61,815 nt of DNA from Thecamonas trahens ATCC 50062. Lineage: Eukaryota > Apusozoa > Apusomonadida > Apusomonadidae. Location: assembly GCF_000142905.1 (NCBI RefSeq), contig NW_013657669.1, forward strand, positions 257,096-318,910. Direction: 5' to 3'. The notes beneath the pieces were generated by a model, which ran no database searches, was not told the origin of the DNA, and worked only from the letters and a program-made list of their open reading frames with translations. Both the position numbers and the translations under genes were made by a program. Numbering within the stretch: position 1 is the first letter of the stretch; each line of letters starts with the position of its first letter. Shown here in pieces: positions 20,917-30,417 of the stretch.

Positions 20917-23900
20917 ATGGCAACGGACCGGACACTGCTAGTGTATGGGCTGCACTTTGAGGAGTGGTGCGGCGAGCTGGCGGACGTCCTCGCGCTCTAC
21001 GGCGAGCACGTGCTGACGGTCCGGGACTCGCTGGCCGAGGTCATCTTCCCCACTCGGCCCATTGCGCTGCAGGCGCTCAACGAGCTCAACGGCGCCGCCA
21101 TCAACTCACACGTTATCAACCTTCGCTGGGCCCAGCCGCTCTCATCGCTCTCGGCCTCTATCATCCATGCCATGGACGGCTCAGCCTACACTGCAGGCGC
21201 CAAGGACAAGCTGACGCTCCCGCCGACGTCGGCCACTTCTCGCGCAGGCGCGACCGATGCGGGTGATGCCACAGACTCACTGAATGGACCGACTTGGGTC
21301 GAGCGCAAGTCGGTCTCAGCGCCGAACACTCCGCCGAACGAGCTGATGGCGGCGCCCGGCTTGGAAAGCGCGCTCGACTGCGACGTGACACCGCCGCGCC
21401 CGCTGGCACTGGCCGGCCGGGCGGCGTCGGTCGACATGGCGCTTGTCGGCTCGCCGTCAGACATCGAGGTGCTGGATCTCGGCGAGCTCCTCGGCGACGC
21501 CCTGCCGCAGATCACGCTCGAGGTCGACGACACCCATCGGGTCGCCGGCAAGCATGCACTCGACGATCAGCTGCCGTACCTGCTTGCGCAGCTGCGCTCG
21601 GCGCCAGACGCGGCGTCCCTCGGCCGACTGCTGGACTGGATCCTCGAGCTCCGCGACCTGCCGCTGGCCGAAGCACGCCCGGCCATCGCCGCCTTTATCG
21701 ATCTATGCGGCACCGCGCTCCTTCTCGACCTCCTCCGCGACATGAGCACCAGTGCTCGCTCGCTGCGGCGGGCCAAAGCCGCGCTCACGCTTCCTGAAGA
21801 CGAGCTCTATCGACTGTACGAGGTGGAAGACTCGGAGGTTGTGGTCGTCGAAGCTCTGCTGGCGCTCATCGACGTCGATCCTGACGAGGCCGCGCTCACC
21901 GCTATCATTGGGCCCGAGGGCACCGGCCTCTGGGAGGTCATGTCTGCTTTTGTCTCTCCCGACCTTGACTTGCAGGGCAAAATCCTGCAGCTCATGTGCT
22001 GGGTGGCCGACGCCGGACCGGCCGGGCACGCCGCCGCACGATCGGCGCTCGCCTACTTTGAGTCGCAGCTCCATGACTCGGCAGCCATGCGACTGACGCA
22101 GACGCTGCACCCGGATCCAGACGCCCCACTCGACTCGCTCCGCTCGCACTACCTGGTCCAGGTCATGGCGCTCACTCTCATCAACACCCTCCTCGATGGC
22201 ATTCCCGATCTCGCGCCACGCACTGCCTATCGTGCCGTCTTCCTCGACCTCGACTTTGATAGCGTCATTGCGGCCATGGAAGCTGCTCTCGACGCCCGCT
22301 CGCCCGCCGCCGCTGCTGCGCTCTCCATCGACCCGGCCCTTCTCTCCGCCCAGATCGCCCGCTTTCGTGCCTCGGCCGATGCCGACGCCGCCGCCGCCGC
22401 CATCCGCGGCGTCGATCTGGCCGACCCGCTCGCCCTCGCCAAGCACATTTGCGCTGTCTACTCGGAGAGCCACGCCGCCCGCGACCACCTTGCCGCCCTC
22501 CTCCGAGCCCTTGCCGCCGCCCACCATGACGCGCCGTCGTCATCCGCCATCAGTCTCCTCTACGGCCGCCTCCTCGCGGTCTGCGCCGGCTCAGATCTCG
22601 AGCCACCCGCGCCGGCTCCGTCCCGCCCCGCTGTGGCGGCGCCGGCAGCCCCGCCCCCGAATCTGACGCCGCGGGTGCCGCCCCCACTGGCCGTCTCGCC
22701 GCCCTCGCCCACGCCACCACTGCCATCGGAGGCGAAAACTGGTGAGCAAGCGACAGACGCCGCGCCGCCACCTGCTGCGCCTGTGCCGACAGCGGCTCCA
22801 CCGAGTGGCGCGCCGCCGCCACCGCCACCACCTCCACCGCCACCGCCGACTGGCTCCGGCATTCCGCCGCCGCCGCCACCACCGGGCCCCGGACCGCCAT
22901 CGGCTGGCTGCGGCGTCCCCCCGCCACCGCCGCCACCCGGCAGAGCCTCGGTCCGCAACTCCAAGCACGTTCTCAAGTCGCTCTACTGGCGCAAGCTCAA
23001 CCCGCGGACAGCGGCTGGCACCGTCTTTGCGCAGCTCGGGTCGGCCGAGACGGACGCGCTCGGCATTGATGTGACCGAACTCGAAGTCGCGTTTGCACGC
23101 GACGCAAACGCCGCGTCAGGCAAAGCCGCAGCCGTCGCGGACAGTGCCACTGCCCCCGCCGCATCCAAGCGGCCGTCGCTGCTGCAGTCTCAGCGTGCGA
23201 CCAACGTCGAGATCTGTATGGCCAAGATGCCCCACTCGGCCGACGAGCTCGTTGCAGCCGTGGCTGAGCTCGACGTCGCTGTCCTCACGCCACAAGTCAC
23301 TGAAACGTTGCTCAAGACACTACTTCCGACCGAGGAGGAGCTGCCGATCCTGCGTGGCTACGCTGGCGACCACGAGCTGCTCACGCCCGGCGATGCGCTG
23401 GCGGTAGCTCTTGCGAGCATTCCACGCGCCCGCGAGGCGGTCTCGGCCCACGCGTTTATGCTCTCGTACCCCGAGGGCGAGGCGGCGGTGAGTGCGGGGA
23501 TGAGCAAGCTCTCTGGAGCGCTGGCAGCGCTCCGCGACTCGGCTGAACTGCGGAGCGTCCTGCAGCGGGTCCTCGTCTTTGGCAATGTGCTGAACGAGGG
23601 CACGGCTCGCGGGCGAGCACAAGGCTTCCGGTTCTCCATCTGCGCCAAGCTGAGCTCGACCAAGGCCACGACCGACTCGTCGCGTTCGGTCGTCCACTTT
23701 CTCGTTGCTGCGCTGGAAGCGTCCGAGCCAAGCGCGCTGAGCGCACTCGACGACACCGTCGGCACTGCGCTTGCTGCTGCAGCCGGCATGACGCTCGGCC
23801 ACATCCGCTCCGGACTCGGCAACCTCAAGGCCGCAACGCAGCAGGTGGCGGCCGAGGCCAAGGTCCGCGGCGAAGACTCGACCTTTGCACTTCGCTTTGC

Positions 23901-24312
23901 GCCGTTTCTCGAGGCGGTCAGCACCGCGCTCGCCGACCTTGATACTGGCGTCGCAGCACTCGAGGCACAGTGGGAGGAAACTGCCAAGTTCTTTGGCGAG
24001 GATCCGAGCAAAATGGAGCTGCCCGAGTTTCTTGACGCTGCGCGAGTCTTTATCGTCTCGCTCAAGTCTGCGGCGGCCGACAACGCAGCGGCGGCGGCCG
24101 AGGCCCAGAAGCGCGCGGCGCGCAAGGCCCGCCGGCGCAAGGTCCGCGACGCCATGGCGAGCACCGAGGCGGCGGTCCCCGGGCGGCGCGCCGCAGCTCG
24201 GTCCAAGAACCGTCGCGGGTCAGTAGCAGTCTCGGGCGATCGCGCAATTCGCAAGGCACGCGAGCTCGACGAGTACCGTCGGGCCCGCAAGGAGCGGCTG
24301 GCGAGCAAGTGA
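20917..24312 (+). CDS. formin with N-terminal RRM-like domain
   Basis: An 1131-aa actin nucleation/elongation factor. Residues about 5-75 read as an RRM: an RNP2-like strand LLVYGL, helix ELADVLALYG, a degenerate RNP1 strand (SLAEVIFP) and the typical end ALQALNELNGAAINSHVINLRWA. An alpha-helical armadillo-like region follows (about 190-500, GBD/FH3-like). Next is the FH1 with runs of up to 12 Pro (about 560-680), binding profilin-actin in known formins. The FH2 domain (about 681-1070) shows LYWRKL, the GNVLNEG motif (about 889) and the helix GFRFSICAKLSSTK. A strongly basic tail (RKARRRKVRDA) matches a DAD-like position. The gene has no introns and starts at ATG 20917. An RRM on a formin is not a standard architecture. 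It ends 18 bp before its convergent neighbour. Confidence 0.92.
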   Translation: MATDRTLLVYGLHFEEWCGELADVLALYGEHVLTVRDSLAEVIFPTRPIALQALNELNGAAINSHVINLRWAQPLSSLSASIIHAMDGSAYTAGAKDKLTLPPTSATSRAGATDAGDATDSLNGPTWVERKSVSAPNTPPNELMAAPGLESALDCDVTPPRPLALAGRAASVDMALVGSPSDIEVLDLGELLGDALPQITLEVDDTHRVAGKHALDDQLPYLLAQLRSAPDAASLGRLLDWILELRDLPLAEARPAIAAFIDLCGTALLLDLLRDMSTSARSLRRAKAALTLPEDELYRLYEVEDSEVVVVEALLALIDVDPDEAALTAIIGPEGTGLWEVMSAFVSPDLDLQGKILQLMCWVADAGPAGHAAARSALAYFESQLHDSAAMRLTQTLHPDPDAPLDSLRSHYLVQVMALTLINTLLDGIPDLAPRTAYRAVFLDLDFDSVIAAMEAALDARSPAAAAALSIDPALLSAQIARFRASADADAAAAAIRGVDLADPLALAKHICAVYSESHAARDHLAALLRALAAAHHDAPSSSAISLLYGRLLAVCAGSDLEPPAPAPSRPAVAAPAAPPPNLTPRVPPPLAVSPPSPTPPLPSEAKTGEQATDAAPPPAAPVPTAAPPSGAPPPPPPPPPPPPTGSGIPPPPPPPGPGPPSAGCGVPPPPPPPGRASVRNSKHVLKSLYWRKLNPRTAAGTVFAQLGSAETDALGIDVTELEVAFARDANAASGKAAAVADSATAPAASKRPSLLQSQRATNVEICMAKMPHSADELVAAVAELDVAVLTPQVTETLLKTLLPTEEELPILRGYAGDHELLTPGDALAVALASIPRAREAVSAHAFMLSYPEGEAAVSAGMSKLSGALAALRDSAELRSVLQRVLVFGNVLNEGTARGRAQGFRFSICAKLSSTKATTDSSRSVVHFLVAALEASEPSALSALDDTVGTALAAAAGMTLGHIRSGLGNLKAATQQVAAEAKVRGEDSTFALRFAPFLEAVSTALADLDTGVAALEAQWEETAKFFGEDPSKMELPEFLDAARVFIVSLKSAAADNAAAAAEAQKRAARKARRRKVRDAMASTEAAVPGRRAAARSKNRRGSVAVSGDRAIRKARELDEYRRARKERLASK

Positions 24313-24330
24313 ACACCATGGGGAGAAGCA

Positions 24331-25485
24331 CTACGGGCTTGGCCTGGGCTTTTGGCCCGGGCTGGCACATTTGCGACGGTTGCGGCGCTTGTCAGGGCTC
24401 GAAGAGTGCTGCAAAGGCGAGTTGTGGGAGTTGTGCGATGGCGATGGCGATGGCGATGGCGATGGCGATGGCGACGGCCTGCCCTTCCCCTTTCCTTTTC
24501 CCTTTCCCTTCTGCCGCTGGCTCTTGGGGGTGCGTGGCTTGCGGGTCCGGACTGGCGTTGGCGGAAGCGGCGGGAGCGAGATTGTGTCTGCGGTAGCAGC
24601 AAAGGGTGCGGTGGCGAGGACGGTGCGGACGTCGGGTGGCGGGGCGTCGGCCTGGCTGACGTCGGCGTCGTCGGCTTGGCTGGCGTCGGCATCAAAGGCC
24701 GGCAGCAAAACATCAAGAATGTAGCGGTAGACGGCGTCTATGACGGCATATCCCTCAACACTGTCACCGGTCATGCTTTGAGCGTCAAAGGTGGGGACAA
24801 CGAGCGCATTGTGCGGGACTTCACGGACTTTGCGGAACTCGTTGTCGACAACAATGGTGTTGTGCGGGCCAAAACCAGCTGCGCCCGGCCCGTCCTCTTC
24901 GCCCCACACTGCGCCCAGGTCCCGGATGGTGTCATGCGACTTGGCACCCGTCGGGTCGGGCTTGTTATGATCGCGGTGGAGGACGTAGTCGATGTACAGC
25001 TCGCCAGGCTTCGGCCCGTCCTCGCAGCGATCGGCAGCATCTGCGGCGTCTGCAGCATCGGCAGCGGTACCACTCGCGCTACCGAGCTCATTGATAGCAG
25101 ACGCAGCAGTGAGCGGATGAAGGAGTAGCGGGCGGGAGTCTGCCCTTGGAGCAGCGATCCAGTCGGGAGCAGTAGCCTCGATCTCCGACAGGCGCGCACC
25201 AGGAGCAAGTTGGGCAGATCTTGCGACGGCCAGAGTCATCCGAGCAGCATTCCGAAGAAAGGTAGAGGTGTAGATGCCCACAGCAACCCGCGGATGAGCA
25301 GCCAGAGCAGCAAGAACATCAGCCCCACCTGGGCGGACATACACATGCCGCTTGCCCGAGTCCTTGCCAGCCGGACTGTACCGCTCGCCTACCTCCCGCG
25401 AGGTCTTGGACGTGCGGTGGACGAGCGTCCCATTGAGATCAAACAGCACCAGTAGAGCGTGAGCAGGAGGACTGGTAGCAGCCAT
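24331..25485 (-). CDS. FCP1/SCP-type HAD-fold protein
   Basis: A 384-aa protein from ATG 25485. The N-terminal HAD motif reads VLFDLNGTLVH: the nucleophile Asp is present, but the second Asp of DxDGT is Asn, as in some plant and protist NLI-interacting-factor relatives. Further family features are VYVRPGGADVLAAL and YTSTFLRNA (motif 2 region), and NTIVVDNEFRKVREVPHNALVV, which carries the motif-4 acidic residue and the typical FCP1 ending. An Ala-Asp repeat (AADAADAADAAD) sits mid-protein. The last 70 residues are Lys/Pro/Ser-rich and include a Ser-Pro dipeptide run encoded by a hexanucleotide repeat. A Ser/Thr phosphatase role is possible but activity is uncertain because of the Asn. Confidence 0.8.
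   Translation of the reverse strand: MAATSPPAHALLVLFDLNGTLVHRTSKTSREVGERYSPAGKDSGKRHVYVRPGGADVLAALAAHPRVAVGIYTSTFLRNAARMTLAVARSAQLAPGARLSEIEATAPDWIAAPRADSRPLLLHPLTAASAINELGSASGTAADAADAADAADRCEDGPKPGELYIDYVLHRDHNKPDPTGAKSHDTIRDLGAVWGEEDGPGAAGFGPHNTIVVDNEFRKVREVPHNALVVPTFDAQSMTGDSVEGYAVIDAVYRYILDVLLPAFDADASQADDADVSQADAPPPDVRTVLATAPFAATADTISLPPLPPTPVRTRKPRTPKSQRQKGKGKGKGKGRPSPSPSPSPSPSPSHNSHNSPLQHSSSPDKRRNRRKCASPGQKPRPSP
24434..24478. repeat. (GGCGAT)n hexanucleotide repeat
   Basis: About seven copies, coding for the Ser-Pro dipeptide run in the tail of the HAD-like protein on the minus strand. Confidence 0.85.
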
Positions 25486-25511
25486 TGGAGGGAGGGAGGA
25501 GAGCCGTGTGC

Positions 25512-25582
<71 letters not shown>

Positions 25583-25857
25583 TGGTGTCTGGGCGAGTCG
25601 GTCCGCTGTGTGTGTCCCTCTTCTTCCTTGGCACCTGTCGCAAGTGGGGTGTGGGGGGTGAGGTTGACCACGGCGAGTACGCCACACATACGGGTACGGG
25701 TAGGGGTAAGTTGTGGTGTGTGATGTGTGTGGGGGTGTGGTGGAAGGAGGGGATGGTGTGGTCTCACTCGTGTTGGGCATGGGTGCGGGGCGGTGGTCGG
25801 GGTGGGGCGATGGCCGGGGTGGTGGGGCGGTGGTCGTGGGCGGTGCAGACGCAAGCC
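25486..25857. repeat. divergent promoter region with (GT)n microsatellite
   Basis: The spacer between the divergent HAD-like and SAP genes. It contains an uninterrupted GT run at about 25514-25580, followed by G-rich sequence. No gene is seen. Confidence 0.8.
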
Positions 25858-28800
25858 ATGGCCGATGGAAGCGAGGGCGAGGTGCCGGTCTTTGACGTCG
25901 ACGTGTGTGATTGGGTGGCCGAGGAGCCTCTACACAACTTTCCCATGTTCTTCTCAAGGAACAATCTGCCGAATCTATGGCTCAAGACGGCGTCGTCCGA
26001 CGGCAAGCCCATCGGGCTGACGGTGGCGAGGCGCACGTTTGCCACGCTCACGGCCGAGATGAGGGCGGCGTTGCCGGAGCATGGCGAGCTGCCGTGGACT
26101 GGGCTCGAGGACTTTGACGCCGAGTGCCACATCGCATGGGTTGCCGCTTTCTGGCGGCAAAGTATCCCAAGCTCGGCAACGATGGGCTGGATCCGGCCGG
26201 GCACACTGCGTTCCGCCCGCAGTACGAGATGCTGCGTGCGTGGCAGGCGTGCTCGCGGATGGAGCAGTTTGGTGTCCACGACCGCGAGCTCAACATGATC
26301 TTCCGCGTCGATCCCTGGGGCAATGTCGTCTCACCGTTTGCGCTGCCGGGTGCTGCTACTGCCAAGGCGTACGATCACCTGTTCCCCTACGTGCGCGGCG
26401 GGCGGACCCGCGACGTGCCGGGCTCGTCCACCTCGAACATCATCATGCTGCAGGCCAAGGCAAACGGGTTCAAAAAGGACAAGTTTGAGCAGCTCATCCG
26501 CCCGGCAAGGCTCCGCGTAGGCCTCACTCCCGACATGGTGGCGACCGCGTACGGCTCGATCAACGGCTTTTACGGCACACCTGCCCTTCAGTTCCTCCTC
26601 GGCTACTGCCCGACGTCGCGGGCCGACATTCCGGGTGCCTCCAGCTTTGTGCAGAACCTCGACGACTGCGTCCGTGCCCTGCTCGCCATGGGCGAGCGCC
26701 AACGCCGCCGGGAGGACGCGTACCGTGAGCGCAAGCTCAGGCAGGCGAGGGACAAGGCCCGCGAGCGGAGCCGCAGCTCTGGACGCAAGCGCAACGCCGT
26801 CAAGATCAATCCATACACCTTTGCGACTGCCGGAGCCTCTGCCGACAACATAGCCGCTGCACCGGCGCAAGCCATCGGAGCGCCGGTCTCGGCCTTTGAG
26901 CTATTTTGTCGCTCCGAGTGGGCGCGGATCAAGACCACGCTTGCCAACGACGCACCGTTTGTCGACATCCAGACTGCGCTTGTCGACGAGTGGGCCGAGC
27001 TCCCACCGGACGAGCAAGCTGAGTTTCACGCCGCCGCCGCCGCCACGCGCACCGCCTTTGCGGCGGCGGCGACTTCCAGCGGCGGCGACGGCACCACCAT
27101 TGAGGCCAACGATGTCGACGACGACGGGCCAGCAATGCGAGGCATCACCGTGGTCGAGCTCCGCGAAGCCATCGAGCTCGCCGGCGGCTCGTGGAAAAGC
27201 TCACACAACAAGGCCAAGCTGGCCGAGGCCCTCATCGACCTCCTACCCAAGCTTAAGAAGAGCCAGCTCAAGAGCCTCGCTGCCGACCATGGCATCATCG
27301 CTACGGGCAAGGTGGCCCAACTCACCGAACGCCTGGTTCGTTTTCTGGAGGGCTACCTCGTCGGCGAGGCCGGCCACGCGACCGAGGCCGACGACGCCGC
27401 CCACGCTGCGCAGGTCTCCGGCGCTCCGGTTGCAGGCGTCCTCGAGGCCACTTTTACCTCCAAGCAGCTCAAGACTGGTCTCGCTGCGCTCGGCGAGCGG
27501 ACGTCGGGATCCAAGGCTGCGCGAGCGCTGCGGCTGGCCGAGGCGGTCGACTCGGAAGTCTTTGCCAGCTTGGAAGCGCTAGTGGCCGCCCCGAGCCCGG
27601 TGGCGGTGGTCGAGGTGATCGGCGCTACGTGCGGCGTTGACGTTGACGCCTTCAAGGCCAAGGCCGAGGCGGCAGCAGCGGCGGATGGAGTCGAGAGCGG
27701 GCCGACCAAGGCCACCAGTGCCGAGCTCAAGGCGGCGCTCGCAGAGCTCGGGCTCTCCACGTCCGGCCGCAAGTCGGAGCTGGCTGAGCGACTGGCCTTG
27801 GAGGCCGACCAGCTCTCGGCACCGCAGTTGAGGGCATTCTGCAAGGCGCACGCCATTACTGCAAAGGACGCCCGGAGCAAAGCCGCCCTCGTCCACAGCC
27901 TCGTCGACTACCTGGCGCAATTTACCCAGGTCGATCTGGAGGAGGCGCGCTCGCAGCGGTCCGGCTCGGACGAGGGGCGAAGCAGCAGCGTTGGCGGGCG
28001 GGTCTCGTGCCGCCTTCTGAAGCGCGCGCTCGAAAAGGCCGACGCTAGCTGCAGCGGGCGAAAGAGCGAGCTTGCTGCTCGGCTGCACGTGGTGGCCGGC
28101 GCCGGGCGCCGGATGAAGGTCGAGGATCTGACGGCTGTGCTGGAGAGCGCGGGTGCGAGCGTGTTTCCGGCATCGGCGCGCAAGGCCGATTTGGTGGCAC
28201 AGGTCCAGAAGCTGATGATGTCGTACACCGACGCCGAGACTGTGGCGCGTGAGACTGCGCTGCTGGAGGCCGACGACAGCGGATCCCAGGCTGGAAGCTC
28301 GAGCAGCGGCGACGACGATGCGCCGGCTCCGCTGGCGGTGAGCTCAGAGACACTCGCCACGCTGCTCAAGGCCATGGGCATACCGAGCTCAGGCTCCAAA
28401 GCCCAACGGGCGGGGCGGCTGTTTGCTATCCTGCCGTGCAGCAAAGGCGCGGCGCCGACCGGTGCCGAGGTGTCGTGGACCAAGGACCAGCTCCGCCGAG
28501 CGTGCGACGCGCTGGGCGCAGGAACGAGAAAGAATGCAGCCGCACGCTCGCTGGCCGACGTTGCCAAGGCGGCGCTCATTGGACACACCCTGCCGCAGAC
28601 CATCGACGACGAGGTGGCGCGGCTGGTGAGGCGCGCCGGTGGCGACGCTCGCGCCAGTGCCAGCGACAGCGCCGGAAGCACCGTCAAGGACGGCCTCTCA
28701 CACGAAGCCTGCGTCGAGAAGCTGACGGCGTGGGGTGAGGACACGCGTGGGAGTCTAGACGAGCTCCGCACGCGGGTGGCAGCATGCTCTGCGCAGCCGC

Positions 28801-29063
28801 CGCTCGCCGGTAAGATCATCGCCAAGCTCCTCCGCGAGATGGTGGCGGCGTGCGAGCTCCCGGCAGGCGACGTCGACCGGCGGAGCAAAAAGGCGATGGC
28901 AGGCGCGCTAGCCAATGCCGAGCTCCTTGCCCGCTTGCCGATCGGCAAGCTGCGTGAGTTTTGCCGCCGTGGCGGCGTGACCATTACAGGCTCCAAGCGG
29001 AGCAAGGCAAGCGTGGTGGCGTCGCTGGAGGAGGCCCTCAGTACCGTGGCGAGCGGCGAGTAG
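25858..29063 (+). CDS. HMG-box and tandem SAP-motif protein
   Basis: About 1068 aa if one frame break is bridged. The start ATG 25858 reads MADGSEGEVPVFDVDV. The frame breaks near 26148-26151: up to HIAWVAAF in one frame, then LAAKYPKLGNDG one frame away, cured by a single extra base in the TTTC run. The alternative is a 23-nt GT...AG intron (26140-26162). An unrecognised N-terminal domain covers about residues 10-290, followed by an HMG-box-like segment (PVSAFELFCRSEWARI...VDEWAELPPDEQAEFH, about 340-400). Then come at least eight SAP-like helix-turn-helix repeats (for example TSAELKAALAELGLSTSGRK, VSSETLATLLKAMGIPSSGS, HEACVEKLTAWGEDTRGS). SAP and HMG modules bind DNA, so a chromatin role is inferred. 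The stop is 12 bp from the METTL9 stop. Confidence 0.8.
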
Positions 29064-29075
29064 GCTGATGTGCAG

Positions 29076-30191
29076 CTAAATCCGCTCGCAAACAAAGAGC
29101 GCGTTGTAGAGGACAAAAAAGGCGTGGCGGGTGTTTCCCGGCGAGATGTAGGGGACGCGCGACCAGGAGAGGACGCGGAGGCCCGCGGGATGGAGAAAGG
29201 TGGCGGTGAACCAGACAACCCAGGCCTCGAACGGTGCGTCATCGCCCAGAGGCGCCTGCACAAACTGTGATGGGCGCTCCCAGCGCGAGCCAACCTCGAC
29301 CGACGGGTGGTACGGGAGGACGATGGAGAGGATGAGCCGCCCGCTCTCGGGCTCGACCAGCGCGACCATGTCGTCGAGCAGCGTCTGCGGTGTGTCGCAA
29401 CGATCGAGGACGTTGAAGCACGAGACAACGTCAAAGTGCAGTGGCTCACCTCGCCGCGGGGCGGCGGCGCCGGCCGACACGAGCGCCTCGGCAAGACCGG
29501 CCTCCTCAAGGACGCCCGAGGTGACGGCGGCAAAGCCGCGCGAGCGCAGGCACCACACATTGACAATGGCCGTCTCGGTAGCCACGACCGTGTCGACAAA
29601 CGGAGCCAGCTGCTCGGTGACCGATCCGGTCCCTGCGCCGACGTCGAGCAGAGTCCCGGCATGAAAGCCGGCGGCGGCCGACGGCCCCCCGGCGGCGTCG
29701 TCGTCAAAGGCTGGGCGCGGGAGGGTGGCGAGATGGTCCCAGCCGAGCGCTTGCTTGCGGATCGGGCGGTGGGCGAGGGCAGGCAGGGAGCCGTGCGGGC
29801 GCGCGGCGGCGTTGGCTTCTGCAGCGGCAAGCAGGCGAGCCATCTGCGATGCAGAGAAGACCCACATGTCGCACTTGCCAAGCAAGGCCGACGCGTTGGT
29901 CGCCGACATGCAGCATGTGAGGACCGAGTGGGCAATGTCCTTGACGGCGTAGCCCAGCCGCGACGACATGCATCCACGGACGTAGGTTTCTGTGGCATCA
30001 TCGACGCCCAGCACGACAAGGGTCTCGACCAGACCCTGCGCCACATCGCCGGCCACCCCGGCCACGCCTTCGGTCGCATATCCGCCCAGCACCGCCACCG
30101 AGACCGCGTAGTAGCCGTCGAGGCCGAGTTCAGCCCGGCTCAGCCCCGCCGCCCGGCTCTCGGCCACCACCGACCGGAGTAGTGACCGCAT
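29076..30191 (-). CDS. METTL9: METTL9-type protein-histidine methyltransferase
   Basis: A 371-aa SAM-dependent methyltransferase of the METTL9/DREV family, which in animals methylates the N1 (pi) position of histidine in HxH motifs. The SAM motif is TLLDVGAGTGSVTEQLAPF (about residues 172-190). The family signature VVSCFNVLDRCDTPQTLL matches closely, followed by RLILSIVLPYHPSVEVGSRW, FLHPAGLRVLSWSRVPYIS and a FFVLYNALFV end. The N-terminal 150 residues are helical and less conserved. ATG at 30191, no introns. It shares a 226-bp divergent spacer with the alpha/beta hydrolase. Confidence 0.92.
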   Translation of the reverse strand: MRSLLRSVVAESRAAGLSRAELGLDGYYAVSVAVLGGYATEGVAGVAGDVAQGLVETLVVLGVDDATETYVRGCMSSRLGYAVKDIAHSVLTCCMSATNASALLGKCDMWVFSASQMARLLAAAEANAAARPHGSLPALAHRPIRKQALGWDHLATLPRPAFDDDAAGGPSAAAGFHAGTLLDVGAGTGSVTEQLAPFVDTVVATETAIVNVWCLRSRGFAAVTSGVLEEAGLAEALVSAGAAAPRRGEPLHFDVVSCFNVLDRCDTPQTLLDDMVALVEPESGRLILSIVLPYHPSVEVGSRWERPSQFVQAPLGDDAPFEAWVVWFTATFLHPAGLRVLSWSRVPYISPGNTRHAFFVLYNALFVCERI

Positions 30192-30417
30192 GGAGTGGGG
30201 GTGCGGTGGAGGAGGGTGTGGGAGTGGTGGTGGCGGCGGTGGCGGTGGTGGTGGTGGTGGCGGTGGCGGTGGTGGTGGTGGTGATCACACTTGCGCGAGG
30301 CATGGACTTTGACGACCTTTTCCTGCTGTGGCTGGTGATCGAGGCCTCGAGCCCCCCTACCCTGGCCCCCTCGCCCATCCTCATCCAGACAGCTACTTTT
30401 CTCCCTTCGTCTTCACC
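30192..30417. promoter_or_regulatory. divergent promoter spacer with (GGT/GGC)n repeat
   Basis: 226 bp between the METTL9 and alpha/beta-hydrolase starts. It is dominated by an imperfect GGTGGC/GGTGGT trinucleotide run (about 30220-30282). A bidirectional promoter is inferred from position only. Confidence 0.45.

Noticed and set aside
23358-24716. 452-aa minus-strand frame across the formin 3' end
   Set aside because: Overlaps the conserved FH2 domain; composition is Arg/Ser/Ala shadow type.
25459-25857. Upstream extension of the SAP gene frame with a Cys-Val run
   Set aside because: The Cys-Val run is the translated (GT)n microsatellite; the ATG at 25858 is the natural start.
27908-30079. 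723-aa minus-strand frame over the SAP and METTL9 genes
   Set aside because: Spans two recognised genes in the wrong frame; Arg/Ser/Pro-rich shadow.
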